64,000 nt of DNA from Kitasatospora cheerisanensis KCTC 2395 (GTDB lineage Bacteria > Actinomycetota > Actinomycetes > Streptomycetales > Streptomycetaceae): positions 3,425,901 to 3,489,900 of the forward strand of contig NZ_KK853997.1 in NCBI RefSeq assembly GCF_000696185.1, given 5' to 3'. How positions within the stretch are numbered: the stretch's first letter is position 1; each line of letters begins with the position of its first letter. This document shows positions 28,498 to 40,951 of the stretch, piece by piece. The position numbers were made by a program, and so were the translations under genes. The notes under the pieces were generated by a model, which saw only the letters and a program-made list of their open reading frames with translations, was not told the origin of the DNA and searched no databases.

Positions 28498-29145
28498 TCA
28501 CAGCCCCTTCGCCGCGGTGCGGACGAGGACGAGGCCGCCGTTCGGGCCCGGGATCGCGCCCTTGATGAGCAGCAGACCCTTCTCCGCGTCGACCGCGTGC
28601 ACGGTCAGGTTCTGGGTCGTCACACGCTCGTGGCCCATCCGACCCGCCATGCGCATGCCCTTGAACACTCGGCCCGGGGTGGCGCAGCCACCGATGGAAC
28701 CGGGCGAGCGGTGCTTGCGCTGGGTGCCGTGACCGGCGCCGAGGCCCTTGAAGTTGTGACGCTTCATGACACCGGCGAAGCCCTTGCCCTTGGAGGTGCC
28801 GGTCACGTCGACCTTGACACCCGCCTCGAACAGCTCGGCGGTGATCTCCTGGCCCAGGGTGTACTCGGACGCGTCCGAGGTACGGAGCTCGACCAGGTGG
28901 CGGCGCGGGGTGACACCGGCCTTGGCGAAGTGGCCCTGGAGGGGCTTGTTCACCTTGCGGGGGTCGATCTCGCCGAAGCCGATCTGGACGGCGTCGTAGC
29001 CGGCCGGGCTGTCGGCGGTGTGGACCTGGGTCACGACATTCGGCCCGGCCTTGACGACGGTCACCGGGACGACCCGGTTGTTCTCGTCCCAGACCTGGGT
29101 CATGCCGAGCTTCTCGCCCAGGATGCCCTTAATCTGCTTAGCCAT
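28498..29145 (-). CDS. rplC: 50S ribosomal protein L3
   Basis: The 215-residue protein starts [20 protein letters not shown] and shows [19 protein letters not shown], the segment near the peptidyl transferase centre, then [20 protein letters not shown] and [19 protein letters not shown]. It follows rpsJ by 14 bases. Confidence 0.98.
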   Translation of the reverse strand: MAKQIKGILGEKLGMTQVWDENNRVVPVTVVKAGPNVVTQVHTADSPAGYDAVQIGFGEIDPRKVNKPLQGHFAKAGVTPRRHLVELRTSDASEYTLGQEITAELFEAGVKVDVTGTSKGKGFAGVMKRHNFKGLGAGHGTQRKHRSPGSIGGCATPGRVFKGMRMAGRMGHERVTTQNLTVHAVDAEKGLLLIKGAIPGPNGGLVLVRTAAKGL

Positions 29146-29159
29146 CTTCGGTGCGCCTC

Positions 29160-29468
29160 TCAGAGCTTGATCTCGATGTCGACGCCCGCCGGCAGGTCGA
29201 GACGCATCAGCGAGTCAACCGTCTTCGGCGTGGGGTCGAGGATGTCGATCAGACGCTTGTGAGTGCGCATCTCGAAGTGCTCGCGCGAGTCCTTGTACTT
29301 GTGCGGCGAGCGGATGACGCAGTACACGTTCTTCTCAGTGGGCAGCGGCACCGGGCCCGCGACCTGCGCACCAGTGCGGATCACCGTCTCGACGATCTTC
29401 TTCGCCGAGGAGTCGATGACCTCGTGGTCGTAGGCCTTGAGCCGGATGCGGATCTTCTGTCCCGCCAT
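29160..29468 (-). CDS. rpsJ: 30S ribosomal protein S10
   Basis: The 102-residue protein, also NusE in antitermination complexes, starts [20 protein letters not shown] and shows [40 protein letters not shown] and [18 protein letters not shown]. It heads the S10-spc operon. A 396-base leader region precedes it. Confidence 0.98.
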   Translation of the reverse strand: MAGQKIRIRLKAYDHEVIDSSAKKIVETVIRTGAQVAGPVPLPTEKNVYCVIRSPHKYKDSREHFEMRTHKRLIDILDPTPKTVDSLMRLDLPAGVDIEIKL

Positions 29469-29864
29469 GGCTACTTCGTAGTCCTTCGTTCAATGAGTTA
29501 CTGCACGACCCTCCTCCGACCCCCGCGCTCGGGCGTGTCGCACTTGCGCTTGCAAAAAACCGGCGAAGAATCTCGTCGGTTTCAAACTTCTGGGTGGAGG
29601 TGAGCCGGGTCGAGACCCCGCACACGCTTCCCGGAAGATTCCCGTACTTTCGCCCCGCAGCTGCCGCGGTGTCGCTTACACACCACTGCACCCACACACA
29701 GCACGTGGGCACATGGACGGCCATTCACGGGAACGACGAGTACATGGGACTCGCTTCCGGTCCTCCCGGCGGGAGGCGCGCAGCATCGGTACTCAACCGA
29801 GCAACTCAGACATCCTGCCACAACGCGGTCCCGCTACGCCAATCAGCCGGTGCTGCGAGCCTCC
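29469..29864 (-). other. Non-coding region before rpsJ (S10 leader)
   Basis: These 396 bases separate the anti-sigma-like gene from rpsJ. I see no gene. Content on the minus strand, 5' to 3': a 6 bp hairpin at 29762-29776 that may end the upstream transcript, a stretch with no TANNNT -10 element, a hairpin with six T at 29554-29582, and about 85 bases to the rpsJ start. Local base composition is less GC-rich than the genes. The promoter could not be identified. Confidence 0.6.
29554..29582 (-). terminator. Intrinsic terminator with T run in the S10 leader
   Basis: On the minus strand six AT/GC pairs (AAACCG with CGGTTT), one mismatch and three or four more pairs form a hairpin, followed at once by TTTTTT (29554-29559). 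This E. coli-like terminator is rare in this genome. It sits 86 bases before the rpsJ ATG, where L4-controlled attenuation acts in E. coli; it may instead end the anti-sigma transcript. Confidence 0.65.
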
Positions 29865-30554
29865 TCACACTCCGGCGACGAGCTCGGACCGCCGCACCAG
29901 CTCGCGCAGCCGGTCGGCGGTCAGCGGCGGCGCGTCCATCGCCGGGCCGGGCGCCCGCCGGCCCCGGTAGCCGCTGATCGCGTCCACGAACAGCGCCCGC
30001 CCGTCCGGCAGCGGCAGCACGGCGTCGACGCTGCTCCCCCAGGCCAGTTCCACCGCGCCGTCGGGCTCCGGTCGCTGATCGACCGTCAGCCCGGTGCGCG
30101 GCCGGATCGCCCGGTCCTCGCAGATCCGCCCGGTCGCGCCCGGCAGTTCGGGCGTGCAGCTCAGCGGGGCGGAGGTGGCCGGACCGGTCTCGATCCGGAT
30201 CACGCCGAGCCGACCGTCCTTGCGGATCCAGTAGACGCCGTCCAGCGGGCCGCCGGCCGGGCCGGGCAGCGGCACGGCGAGCTCGACGGCGCCGACCGCC
30301 GCCGGCAGCAACGCCTCCAGTCGCCGGGCCTGCTGCCGCTCCGGCCGATCCGGGGCGCTCGGCGGGCGCGGCGCACCCGGGCCCTGGACGAGCAGGGCGG
30401 CGGCCAGCAGCCCGGCCGCGGCGAGCCCGAGCCCGGCGCGGCGCCGGCGGCGGATCCGGGCGGCGCGGGCGAACGGCGAGCGGTGGTCCGCGACGGCGGG
30501 CGGCTCCACCAGGGCCTGCTCCAGCAGTCCCCGGATCCGGGCGTGGTCGGTCAT
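29865..30554 (-). CDS. Single-pass membrane protein, probable partner of the sigma-like gene
   Basis: The 229-residue product has a cytoplasmic N terminus of about 35 residues ending in RIRRRRR, one membrane segment (about 39-57) and an extracytoplasmic domain of about 170 residues with two cysteines. Its ATG overlaps the stop of the sigma-like gene by 4 bases (ATGA), the arrangement of sigma and anti-sigma pairs. It has no zinc-binding His-Cys-Cys anti-sigma motif, so its anti-sigma role rests on context only. Confidence 0.65.
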   Translation of the reverse strand: MTDHARIRGLLEQALVEPPAVADHRSPFARAARIRRRRRAGLGLAAAGLLAAALLVQGPGAPRPPSAPDRPERQQARRLEALLPAAVGAVELAVPLPGPAGGPLDGVYWIRKDGRLGVIRIETGPATSAPLSCTPELPGATGRICEDRAIRPRTGLTVDQRPEPDGAVELAWGSSVDAVLPLPDGRALFVDAISGYRGRRAPGPAMDAPPLTADRLRELVRRSELVAGV

Positions 30555-30880
30555 GGCCGGTCCCCCTGTACGTGGTCGACGTCCTGCGGGAGGAGGGTGC
30601 GCAGTGCCGCCAGGCCGCGGGCCGCGTGGCTCCGGACGGTGCTCTCCGGCATGCCGGGCAGTTCCGCGGTGGCGGCGACGCCGTGGTCCTCCCAGTAGCG
30701 GAGGACCACGACCGCGCGCTGCTTGGGCGGCAGCCCGGCCGGGGCGGCCCGCACCGCGACGCCGACTTCCGGCTCGGGCGGCGGCGCCGCGAGCTCGGGC
30801 AGTTCGCCGAAGGCCTGCTCGCACCGCCAGAACCGGCGGCGGGCGGCGACGAACTCGTGCAGCACCTGGTCGGCGTCCAC
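30551..30880 (-). CDS. Sigma region 4-only protein, remnant of a SigE-family ECF factor
   Basis: The 109-residue product covers only the end of region 2, the linker and region 4 of an ECF sigma factor of the Streptomyces SigE family: [14 protein letters not shown], then [18 protein letters not shown] and the helix-turn-helix [16 protein letters not shown]. The core-binding region 2 is missing, and there is no room for it before the tuf terminator in any frame. Translation still looks active: GGGGGAGG lies 6-7 bases before GTG 30880. It may be a decayed gene, or a region 4 protein that binds DNA or the anti-sigma partner. GGAAC at about 30918 is a possible ECF-type -35. Confidence 0.7.
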   Translation of the reverse strand: MDADQVLHEFVAARRRFWRCEQAFGELPELAAPPPEPEVGVAVRAAPAGLPPKQRAVVVLRYWEDHGVAATAELPGMPESTVRSHAARGLAALRTLLPQDVDHVQGDRP

Positions 30881-30981
30881 CGGCGCCCTCCCCCCTCCCA
30901 GTCCGCCACGGCGGGGCGGCTCCACCTGTTCCAGTGCGCCGGACGGCCGCCCGCGGCGCAGCCGGCCGGGGGGAGAACGCG

Positions 30982-31017
30982 AGCGGGCCCGCTCCCCCGG
31001 AAGGGAGCGGGCCCGCT
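30982..31017 (-). terminator. Terminator of tuf
   Basis: A 15 bp perfect stem (30982-30996 with 31003-31017) with a 6-base loop lies 41 bases past the tuf stop. It shares the core GGGCCCGCTCCCCCGG with the rplQ terminator. Confidence 0.9.
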
Positions 31018-31057
31018 GCTTGAGCCTGTCCTGCGACAGACCGGGTCGAGCGTGAAA

Positions 31058-32251
<1,194 letters not shown>

Positions 32252-32319
32252 TGCAGTCCTCCTGAGGACAGTTCTGTACGCCGTACGACGTCAGTTGGTC
32301 TGGATCGGGTTATTGGAAC

Positions 32320-32338
32320 GGGGCGCTGGTGGCGCCCC
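32320..32338 (-). terminator. Small hairpin in the fusA-tuf gap
   Basis: A 7 bp GC stem (32320-32326 with 32332-32338) with a 5-base loop. It lies 69 bases upstream of the tuf start, so it is within any tuf leader. Confidence 0.4.
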
Positions 32339-32364
32339 ATTGCCGTCCCGCGGGTGGGGGTGCC

Positions 32365-32413
32365 GGAGGGCTCCCGGGCGGAACCCGGACGGGTGAACGT
32401 CCGGGTGCCCTCC
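32365..32413 (-). terminator. Nested hairpin after fusA
   Basis: An outer 7 bp stem (32365-32371 with 32407-32413) encloses an inner 8 bp stem (32384-32391 with 32398-32405). It starts 42 bases past the fusA stop and probably attenuates fusA readthrough into tuf. Confidence 0.55.
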
Positions 32414-32454
32414 TTCTAGCCTAAAGGGTCTGATTCATCCCGATTACCGGGACG

Positions 32455-34560
<2,106 letters not shown>

Positions 34561-34599
34561 GGTGGCTCGTTCTCTCTCTGTCTAGTGACGGGGTTCGGA

Positions 34600-35070
34600 C
34601 TACCAGCGGTAGTGCGCGAAGGCCTTGTTGGACTCGGCCATCTTGTGGGTGTCCTCGCGACGCTTCACGGAAGCGCCCAGGCCGTTGCTGGCGTCGAGGA
34701 TCTCGTTGAGCAGACGCTCGGTCATGGTCTTCTCGCGACGGGCGCGGGAGTAGCCGACCAGCCAGCGCAGCGCCAGGGTGTTGGCGCGGCCCGGGCGGAC
34801 CTCGACCGGCACCTGGTAGGTGGCGCCACCGACGCGGCGGGACTTGACCTCGAGGGTCGGCTTGACGTTCTCCAGCGCGCGCTTCAGCGCGACGACCGGG
34901 TCGGCGCCGGTCTTCTCGCGGACACCCTCGAGGGCGCCGTAGACGATCCGCTCGGCGGTGGAGCGCTTGCCGTGCAGCAGGATCTTGTTGACCAGCGAGG
35001 TCACCAGCGGGGAGCCGTAGACCGGGTCGATGATGACCGGGCGCTTCGGGGCGGGGCCCTTACGAGGCAT
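34600..35070 (-). CDS. rpsG: 30S ribosomal protein S7
   Basis: The 156-residue head protein shows [40 protein letters not shown], and [20 protein letters not shown] with [19 protein letters not shown]. It starts 2 bases after the rpsL stop. S7 represses the str operon in E. coli. A longer open frame upstream is rpsL in another phase. Confidence 0.98.
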   Translation of the reverse strand: MPRKGPAPKRPVIIDPVYGSPLVTSLVNKILLHGKRSTAERIVYGALEGVREKTGADPVVALKRALENVKPTLEVKSRRVGGATYQVPVEVRPGRANTLALRWLVGYSRARREKTMTERLLNEILDASNGLGASVKRREDTHKMAESNKAFAHYRW

Positions 35071-35072
35071 TC

Positions 35073-35444
35073 TTACTTCTCCTTCTTGGCGCCGTAGCGG
35101 CTGCGAGCCTGCTTGCGGTTCTTGACACCCTGGGTGTCGAGCGAACCGCGGATGATCTTGTAGCGGACACCAGGAAGGTCCTTCACACGACCACCGCGGA
35201 CCAGCACGATGGAGTGCTCCTGCAGGTTGTGGCCCTCGCCCGGAATGTAAGCGGTGACCTCGATCCCGCTGGTGAGGCGCACACGGGCGACCTTGCGGAG
35301 AGCCGAGTTCGGCTTCTTCGGGGTGGTCGTGTACACACGCGTGCAGACGCCGCGACGCTGGGGCGAACCCTTCAGTGCGGGCGTCTTGTTCTTCTCGACC
35401 TTGTCCTGCCGGCCCTTTCGGACCAGCTGCTGGATCGTAGGCAC
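35073..35444 (-). CDS. rpsL: 30S ribosomal protein S12
   Basis: The 123-residue decoding protein starts at GTG 35444 with GGAG 6 bases upstream and reads [14 protein letters not shown]. The loops that carry streptomycin resistance changes elsewhere are wild type here: Lys43 in [12 protein letters not shown] and Lys88 in [12 protein letters not shown]. It heads the str operon. Confidence 0.98.
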   Translation of the reverse strand: MPTIQQLVRKGRQDKVEKNKTPALKGSPQRRGVCTRVYTTTPKKPNSALRKVARVRLTSGIEVTAYIPGEGHNLQEHSIVLVRGGRVKDLPGVRYKIIRGSLDTQGVKNRKQARSRYGAKKEK

Positions 35445-35826
35445 CGTTTCTCCGTTTTCTGTGTGCCAAGGCTTGGTGGAACTAACCTGCGGTATGGCCC
35501 CCACTCACCGACCCACGCGGTCGGGCGTGTTGGGCCTTCTTCGGGGGAAGAATCACGGAATCCCGAGCTGAGCTGCGGCTACGGCACACACCGAGCGGGT
35601 GGAGTCTCCGCTGCGGCGGCCGATCTGCTGGCACGCACAAGGACCCGGGCACACCCCAGGCACAAGGTCAGAGCGTACCTAGCGCACAGGCGGCGGTCAA
35701 AACAAATGCGGCGCGCCAGGGCGGGCGGCTCCCGGACCGGCTCCTCACCCGGACACCTGCGCGAGCGGGCCGGCCGCGGTACGCCGCGGGGACGGGTGAA
35801 CGATCCCGCAATGACCGGACTCCGCC
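35445..35826 (-). other. Non-coding region before rpsL (str leader and promoter)
   Basis: These 382 bases hold no supported gene. On the minus strand there is a clear promoter at 35672-35700, then a leader of about 220 nt that includes a TTCTTC / GAAGAA hairpin with a CCCC loop (about 35537-35552). The part above 35701 is the tail region of the DUF1707 gene and contains GC-rich repeats without a clear hairpin. Confidence 0.6.
35672..35700 (-). promoter_or_regulatory. Promoter of the str operon
   Basis: TTGACC (35695-35700) and TACGCT (35672-35677) are 17 bp apart on the minus strand, close to the consensus for the main sigma factor. The start would be near 35665. Confidence 0.75.
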
Positions 35827-36369
35827 TCAGGTGTGCTCGACCGACACCGCCGCCACGACGACCAGCACCGCCAGCAGCGCCCAGCAGGCCACCGAGAACC
35901 AGCCCAGCACCAGCCCCGTCACCGCCAGGCTGTCGCCGGCCTCCCGGGTGCGGCGGATCTGCGCCCGGGCCATGTGCCCGGTGATCACGGCGGGCAGGCC
36001 GGTGAGGCCGCCGGTGAACAGGCAGAGGCCGCCGAGGATCGCGGAGGCCGTCGCCAGGCCGTTGCGCGGCGGGGGCGGCGCGGGCATGAAGGTCGCCGGG
36101 ACGGGCGCGCCGAACGGGGCCGCCACCGGGCCGGCCGGCAGGTCGGCCACCAGGGCGGACAGCTGGCCGTAGGTGGCGGCCTGGTGGGCGGTGGCCATCC
36201 GGTGCTCGTACTCGGCGGCGGTGAGCCGGCCCTCGGCGTAGGCGGCCTTCAGCACGTCGACGGTGCGCTCGCGGTCGGCGTGCGCGGCACGCATCGCGGA
36301 CTGCGGCGTCGGCGCCGGCTGCCAGGGCTGCTGCCCGTACGGCACCGGCGATCCCCACTGACCTGCCAT
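35827..36369 (-). CDS. DUF1707 and DUF4190 domain membrane protein
   Basis: The 180-residue product has a Pro/Gln-rich start, then a DUF1707 domain (about 25-75) with AHADRERTVDVLKAAYAEGR and LTAAEYEHRMATAHQAAT, a Pro/Ala linker, and two or three membrane segments with GHMARAQIRRT between them, as in DUF4190. GGAAGG lies 8 bases before ATG 36369. Such small proteins are very common in Streptomyces; function is unknown. It is upstream of and in the same direction as rpsL, and divergent from the ABC genes. Confidence 0.75.
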   Translation of the reverse strand: MAGQWGSPVPYGQQPWQPAPTPQSAMRAAHADRERTVDVLKAAYAEGRLTAAEYEHRMATAHQAATYGQLSALVADLPAGPVAAPFGAPVPATFMPAPPPPRNGLATASAILGGLCLFTGGLTGLPAVITGHMARAQIRRTREAGDSLAVTGLVLGWFSVACWALLAVLVVVAAVSVEHT

Positions 36370-36633
36370 CGCGGCCACCTTCCGTTCCCCGCACGGCCCG
36401 TGCGCTTCTCAGGATGCAGGACGAATGGCGCGCCCGGGTAGTTGCCGGGCTGCGGTGGGTCGGCGCGCACCGGCGTCCCTTAGGGGCTCAATACCGCCAC
36501 ATGGGGGATGGAAGGAGCACGAAATGATCATAAGGTCGCACAGGGCGCACCCTCGGCACCGCTCCACCCGCCCGGACCGGCCGGCGCCCGTCGGGCCGGC
36601 CGCGGACCGACCTCGACAAGGAGACCATCCGCC

Positions 36634-37413
36634 ATGGAGGCGACCACCCCGCCGCCCGCCGTCTCGATCCGCGACCTGTGGAAGCGCTTCGGCGCGCAGA
36701 CCGCCGTCGCCGGACTCAGCCTCGACCTGCCCGCCGGCTCGTTCATCGGCCTGGTCGGCCCGAACGGCGCCGGCAAGACCACCACGCTGTCCATGGTCAC
36801 CGGCCTGCTGCGGCCGGACCACGGGACCGTGCTGGTGCACAGCGCCGACGTCTGGCAGGACCCGGTCGCGGTCAAGTCCCGGATCGGCATCCTGCCCGAG
36901 GGCCTGCGGATGTTCGAACGGCTCAGCGGGCGCGAACTGCTCCAGTACAACGGGCGGCTGCGCGGCCTGCCCGGGCCCGAGACCGACCGGCGCGCCGAGG
37001 AGCTGCTGGCGGTGCTCGACCTGACCGGCTCGGCCGACAAGCTGGTCGCCGACTACTCCACCGGCATGCGCAAGAAGATCGGCCTGGCCGCCGCGCTGCT
37101 GCACAACCCCGACGTGCTGTTCCTGGACGAGCCGTTCGAGGGCGTCGACCCGGTGTCCGCGCAGACCATCCGCGGGGTGCTCACCCGGTACGCCGCCTCC
37201 GGCTCGACCGTGGTGTTCTCCAGCCACGTGATGGAGCTCGTCGAGTCGCTCTGCGACTGGGTCGCGGTGGTCAACGCCGGGCAGGTGGTGGCCGCCGGGC
37301 CGATCGACGAGGTGCGCGGCGAGACCTCGCTGCACCAGGCGTTCCTCGGACTGGTCGGCGTCCGCGAGGACGACGGGCAGTCGCTCGACTGGCTCGGTGG
37401 GGGCCACCGGTGA
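36634..37413 (+). CDS. ABC transporter ATP-binding protein
   Basis: The 259-residue ATPase has Walker A GPNGAGKTT, a degenerate signature YSTGMRKKI, Walker B VLFLDEPFEGVD and a switch His in VVFSSHVMELVE. The cassette resembles the ABC-2 exporter type. AAGGAG lies 10 bases before ATG 36634. The GTGA overlap with the permease gene shows one transporter. Substrate is unknown. Confidence 0.85.
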   Translation: MEATTPPPAVSIRDLWKRFGAQTAVAGLSLDLPAGSFIGLVGPNGAGKTTTLSMVTGLLRPDHGTVLVHSADVWQDPVAVKSRIGILPEGLRMFERLSGRELLQYNGRLRGLPGPETDRRAEELLAVLDLTGSADKLVADYSTGMRKKIGLAAALLHNPDVLFLDEPFEGVDPVSAQTIRGVLTRYAASGSTVVFSSHVMELVESLCDWVAVVNAGQVVAAGPIDEVRGETSLHQAFLGLVGVREDDGQSLDWLGGGHR

Positions 37414-39062
37414 GCACCCCGAGCACCGCCGCCACCACCACCGCCACCAGCGGCGGCGCCGCGGAGGACCGCGCCGTCGTCCGCTCGCTGGTCTCGCTGA
37501 AGCTCCGGCTGCTGCGCAACGGGCTGCGGCGCAGCCCCGGGCGGGCCGCCGGCTACCTGATCGGCACCGGCTTCGGACTGCTGTTCGGCCTGTCCGCCGC
37601 CGCCGGCCTGGTGGTGCTGCACGGCAAGGAGGGCGCCGCCGACGTCGCCGCGGTGCTGACCGCCGGGCTGACCGTCTGCTGGGCCGCGATGCCGCTGTTC
37701 TTCTTCGCCGGCGACGAGAGCGCCGACCCGACCCGGCTCACCATGCTGCCGCTGCGCCCGCGCGCCCTGCTGCGCGGCACCCTGCTCGGCAGCCTGGTCG
37801 GGCCCGGCCCGCTGATCGGCCTGCTGATGCTGGCCGGCGCCGCCGTCGCGGCCGGGCGGGGCGCGGCCTCGGCGGTGGTCGCGGTGCTCGCGGTGCCGCT
37901 CACCCTGGTGCTGCTGATCGCGCTGACCCGCTCGGTGGCCGCCGCCAACGCCCGGCTGCTGTCCAGCCGGCGCGGCAAGGACTTCGCGATCTTCGGCGGC
38001 CTGCTGTTCGCGGTGCTGGTGCAGCTCGGCAACCTGGGCGTGCAGAGCTCGGTCCGCAGCCCCGGCGAGAGCCTCGACCTGTCGGTGCTGCACCCGTACG
38101 CCTCGGTGGTGCGGTGGATCCCGCCGGTGTCGGCGATCGACGCGGTGCGCTCCGCCGGCGAGGGCGCCTACCCGGTCGCCGCTCTGCAACTGGCGCTCGC
38201 GGCGGGCCTGCTGGTGGTCCTGCTGCGCTGGTGGCTGCGCAGCCTGCAGGACCTGATGGTCTCCGGCGACTCCTCGACGCTGGTGGAGACCTCCTCGGTG
38301 CACTCCGGCCGGGCCGCCCGCGGCTGGCGGCTGCTGCCCTCCGGCCGGGCCGGCACGGTCGCCCAGCGGCACCTGCGGTACGCCTGGCGGGAGCCGCGCG
38401 CCAAGGCCGCGATCTTCACCGGCATCGGCATGACCTGCGTGATCGCGGCGCTGTCGGTGGTGCAGGGCTGGGGCTCGGTGTACGTGATCGCGATGGGCGG
38501 GCTGATGCTCGGCCTGCAGGCCGGCAACCTGTTCGGCATGGACGGCTCCGGGTTCTGGATGGTCGCCGCCACCCTGAGCACCCGTCAGGACGGCCGCGAC
38601 GAGCTGCGCGGCCGGGTGTCCGCGATCCTCGCCTACGGCGGCGTCGTGCTGGTGCTGCTCGGCCCGGTGGTCGCGGCCGTCACCGGCGGCTGGGCGGACC
38701 TCGCGCCGGCGCTGGGCCTGGCGTTCGCGGCGTTCGGCACCAGCATCGGCCTGGGCTGCGTGATCAGTGTGTACGCCCCGTTCGCGCTGCCCGCCGACGG
38801 GAACCCGATGCGCAGCGCCGCGCCCGGGCAGAACGGCGTGGTGATGGCCAACGCCTTCGGCTCGATGATCGGCGTCCTGGTGGGCTGCCTGCCGGTCGGC
38901 GCGCTGCTCGGCTTCCTGCTGGTGGGCGACCACCCGGCGTGGCCGCTGCTGCCGGTCGGCGTGCTGTACGGCGCGGCGATGGTGCTGCTGGGCATCCGGG
39001 TGGCGGCGGGCGGGCTGCTCAAGCGGCTGCCGGAGATCCTCGCCACGGTGATCGAGCGCTGA
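37410..39062 (+). CDS. ABC-2-like transporter permease
   Basis: The 550-residue membrane protein has a Thr/Ala/Ser-rich N terminus and about 11-12 hydrophobic segments in two halves, split by a cytoplasmic part (about 285-330) with LVETSSVHSGRAARGWR. It starts at GTG 37410 inside the stop of the ATPase gene. The long frames in other phases across this stretch are products of the GC skew. Likely an exporter of an unknown compound. Confidence 0.75.
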   Translation: MSTPSTAATTTATSGGAAEDRAVVRSLVSLKLRLLRNGLRRSPGRAAGYLIGTGFGLLFGLSAAAGLVVLHGKEGAADVAAVLTAGLTVCWAAMPLFFFAGDESADPTRLTMLPLRPRALLRGTLLGSLVGPGPLIGLLMLAGAAVAAGRGAASAVVAVLAVPLTLVLLIALTRSVAAANARLLSSRRGKDFAIFGGLLFAVLVQLGNLGVQSSVRSPGESLDLSVLHPYASVVRWIPPVSAIDAVRSAGEGAYPVAALQLALAAGLLVVLLRWWLRSLQDLMVSGDSSTLVETSSVHSGRAARGWRLLPSGRAGTVAQRHLRYAWREPRAKAAIFTGIGMTCVIAALSVVQGWGSVYVIAMGGLMLGLQAGNLFGMDGSGFWMVAATLSTRQDGRDELRGRVSAILAYGGVVLVLLGPVVAAVTGGWADLAPALGLAFAAFGTSIGLGCVISVYAPFALPADGNPMRSAAPGQNGVVMANAFGSMIGVLVGCLPVGALLGFLLVGDHPAWPLLPVGVLYGAAMVLLGIRVAAGGLLKRLPEILATVIER

Positions 39063-39073
39063 CGCCCCCTCAA

Positions 39074-39120
39074 GTCGGCCCCGGGCCCGCCGCTATTCTG
39101 CGTGCGCGCCCGGGGCCGAC
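39074..39120 (+). promoter_or_regulatory. Inverted repeat flanking a -10 element before the kinase gene
   Basis: A perfect 13 bp inverted repeat (39074-39086 with 39108-39120) frames 21 bases that contain TATTCT (39093-39098), a good -10. It begins 12 bases after the permease stop. It may be the terminator of the ABC pair, an operator around the kinase promoter, or both. No clear -35 is present. Confidence 0.5.
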
Positions 39121-39143
39121 CTGCGGGCGGAGGAGGGAACGCC

Positions 39144-40876
39144 ATGGGGAGCCGCATCGCGGCGGCGGCCGGCCCGCAGTACGGCTGGGCCGACAGCCCG
39201 CTCTGGACGCAGTCGGTGCTGCCGACGCTGGTGCTGGTGCTGCTGCTGCGGCTGGTCACCGCCGCCGCCGTCCGGCGCAGCCAGCACGGCTGCCGGGCCC
39301 GGCTGCTGGGCCGCGACCGGCTGGCGCAGGTCCACTCCCTGTTCGCCGGGGACGCCGTCCGCCGCCGGCAGGAGGTGCGGGCGCTGCGCGCCGCGTACCC
39401 GCCGCGGTGGACGGCGTCGGCGGTGGAGCTGGTGCTGCCCGCGTTGCTGGGCGGCGCGCTGACGGTGCTGATGTGGGTCTCCATGCACCGCCACTTCGAC
39501 GGGCAGGACGCCCTCGACCAGCAGATGGTGCGGGTCACCCCGCCGTGGGTGGCCGCGCACGGGCTGCTCGCGCTGTTCGGCGGCGAGGGCGGACCGGGCG
39601 CGGCGCTGACCGGTTCCGTGCTGACGGCGCTGTGGCAGCTGCTGTGGGTCCGCACCCGGGTGCTGGTGCTGCGCACCGGGATGCCGGCCGGCAGCTGGGA
39701 GCGGTCCTGGCTGCGCCGCCGCCTGCTGCCGGTGCTCGCCGCCCAGTTCCTGGCGATGACGCTGGTGCTGCCGAACGCCGCGCTGATCGCGCTGGTGGTG
39801 TGGCAGCTCTGCTCGCTGCTCGCCGCCCGGGGGCTGCGCCGGCTGCCGGCGGTGGCGGCCGCCGCACCGGTGGCCCCGCCCGCTGCGGCCGCGCCCGGGT
39901 TCGCCGCCGGGCCCACCGTGGCGGCCGCGCCCGCGCCGGCCCCGTGCCGACGGCGCGCGGCACCGTGCTCGACGCCGGCCGGCCGCCGGAGGTGGAGGCC
40001 GGGCCGCTGCCGGCCGGGGCGCCCGCCGCGATCGGGGCGTACCGGCTGCTCGGGCTGATCGGCTCCGGCGGCTTCGGCACCGTCTACCTGGCGCGGCGTC
40101 AGGGCTCGGCGACGGTGGTCGCGTTGAAGACCCTGCACGCGGGGACGGCCCACGACGAGGAGCTGAACCGCCGGTTCGCGAACGAGGCGCGGGTGCTGGC
40201 GCAGGCGCCCGCCGCGCACACCGCCCGGGTGCTGGACACCGGCGTCGCCGACGGCGTCCCGTTCATCGCGATGGAACTGCTGGACGGCCGTCCGCTCCAG
40301 GCGCTGCTGCGCGAGCGCGGCACGCTCGGCGATCCGGCGGCGCTGCGGGCGCTCGCGGTGGCGCTGGCCCTCGCGCTGGACGCGCTGCACGCCCGGCGGC
40401 TGGTGCACCGGGACCTCAAGCCGTCCAACATCATGATGACCAGCGACGGCCCGAAGCTGCTGGACTTCGGCATCTCGCTGATGGTCGACCACACCCGGCT
40501 CACCCGGACCGGCGGCATGGTCGGCACGCCGGTCTTCATGGCGCCGGAGCAGCTGGCCGAGGGGCCGGTCGGCCCGGCCGCGGACGTCTGGGCGTGGGCC
40601 TGCTGCCTGGTGGGCGCGGCGCACGGCGACAGTCCGTTCGCCACCGCCAACCCGTACGCCGTCTACCACCGGATCGTCCACGAGGAGCCCGACCCGGCCG
40701 GGCTCGCCGCCGTCCGCGCGCTGGACCCGGCGCTGGCGGAGGTGGTGGAGCTCGCCCTCGCCAAGGACCTCGCCGTCCGGCCCGCCGACGGGGCGGCGCT
40801 GCTGGCGCTGCTCACCGCGGCCGGCGGCCCGGCGGACCACCAGGTCGCCCGCGGCTGGGACGCCCTGGTCGGCTGA
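39144..40876 (+). pseudogene. Membrane-anchored Ser/Thr protein kinase, frame broken once
   Basis: Two frames together make one protein. The first (from ATG 39144, GGAGGAGG upstream) encodes a membrane domain with about three segments and an Ala/Pro linker, then runs on out of phase to 40058. The second (up to 40876) encodes a full kinase domain: IGSGGFGTVYL (Gly loop), ALKTL (Lys), HRDLKPSN (catalytic loop), DFGIS and MAPEQ. Adding one C to the CCCC run at 39940-39943 joins them into a 577-residue protein. If two proteins were made, GTG 39944 would start the kinase, but no ribosome site precedes it. Membrane part first and kinase last is the reverse of the usual PknB order. Confidence 0.75.
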
Positions 40877-40951
40877 CCCGGCTCGCCGGACGGTGCGCTC
40901 CGGCATCATGGGGAGCGTCCCTCCCCCGCGCCCCAGGAAGCAGGAACCACC

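Noticed and set aside
29469-29864. A main-sigma promoter for rpsJ
   Set aside because: No TANNNT with a TTG-type box at 16-19 bp was found on the minus strand, so no promoter is called.
30881-31003. A missing sigma region 2 hidden in another frame upstream of the sigma-like gene
   Set aside because: Only about 120 bases lie between its start and the tuf terminator, too few for region 2, and no frame there resembles it.
36524-37024. A frame starting with ATG and a perfect AAGGAG site just before the ABC ATPase gene
   Set aside because: After about 30 codons it only reads the ATPase gene in the wrong phase. The site may be used for a short leader, but no defined peptide end exists before the ATPase start.
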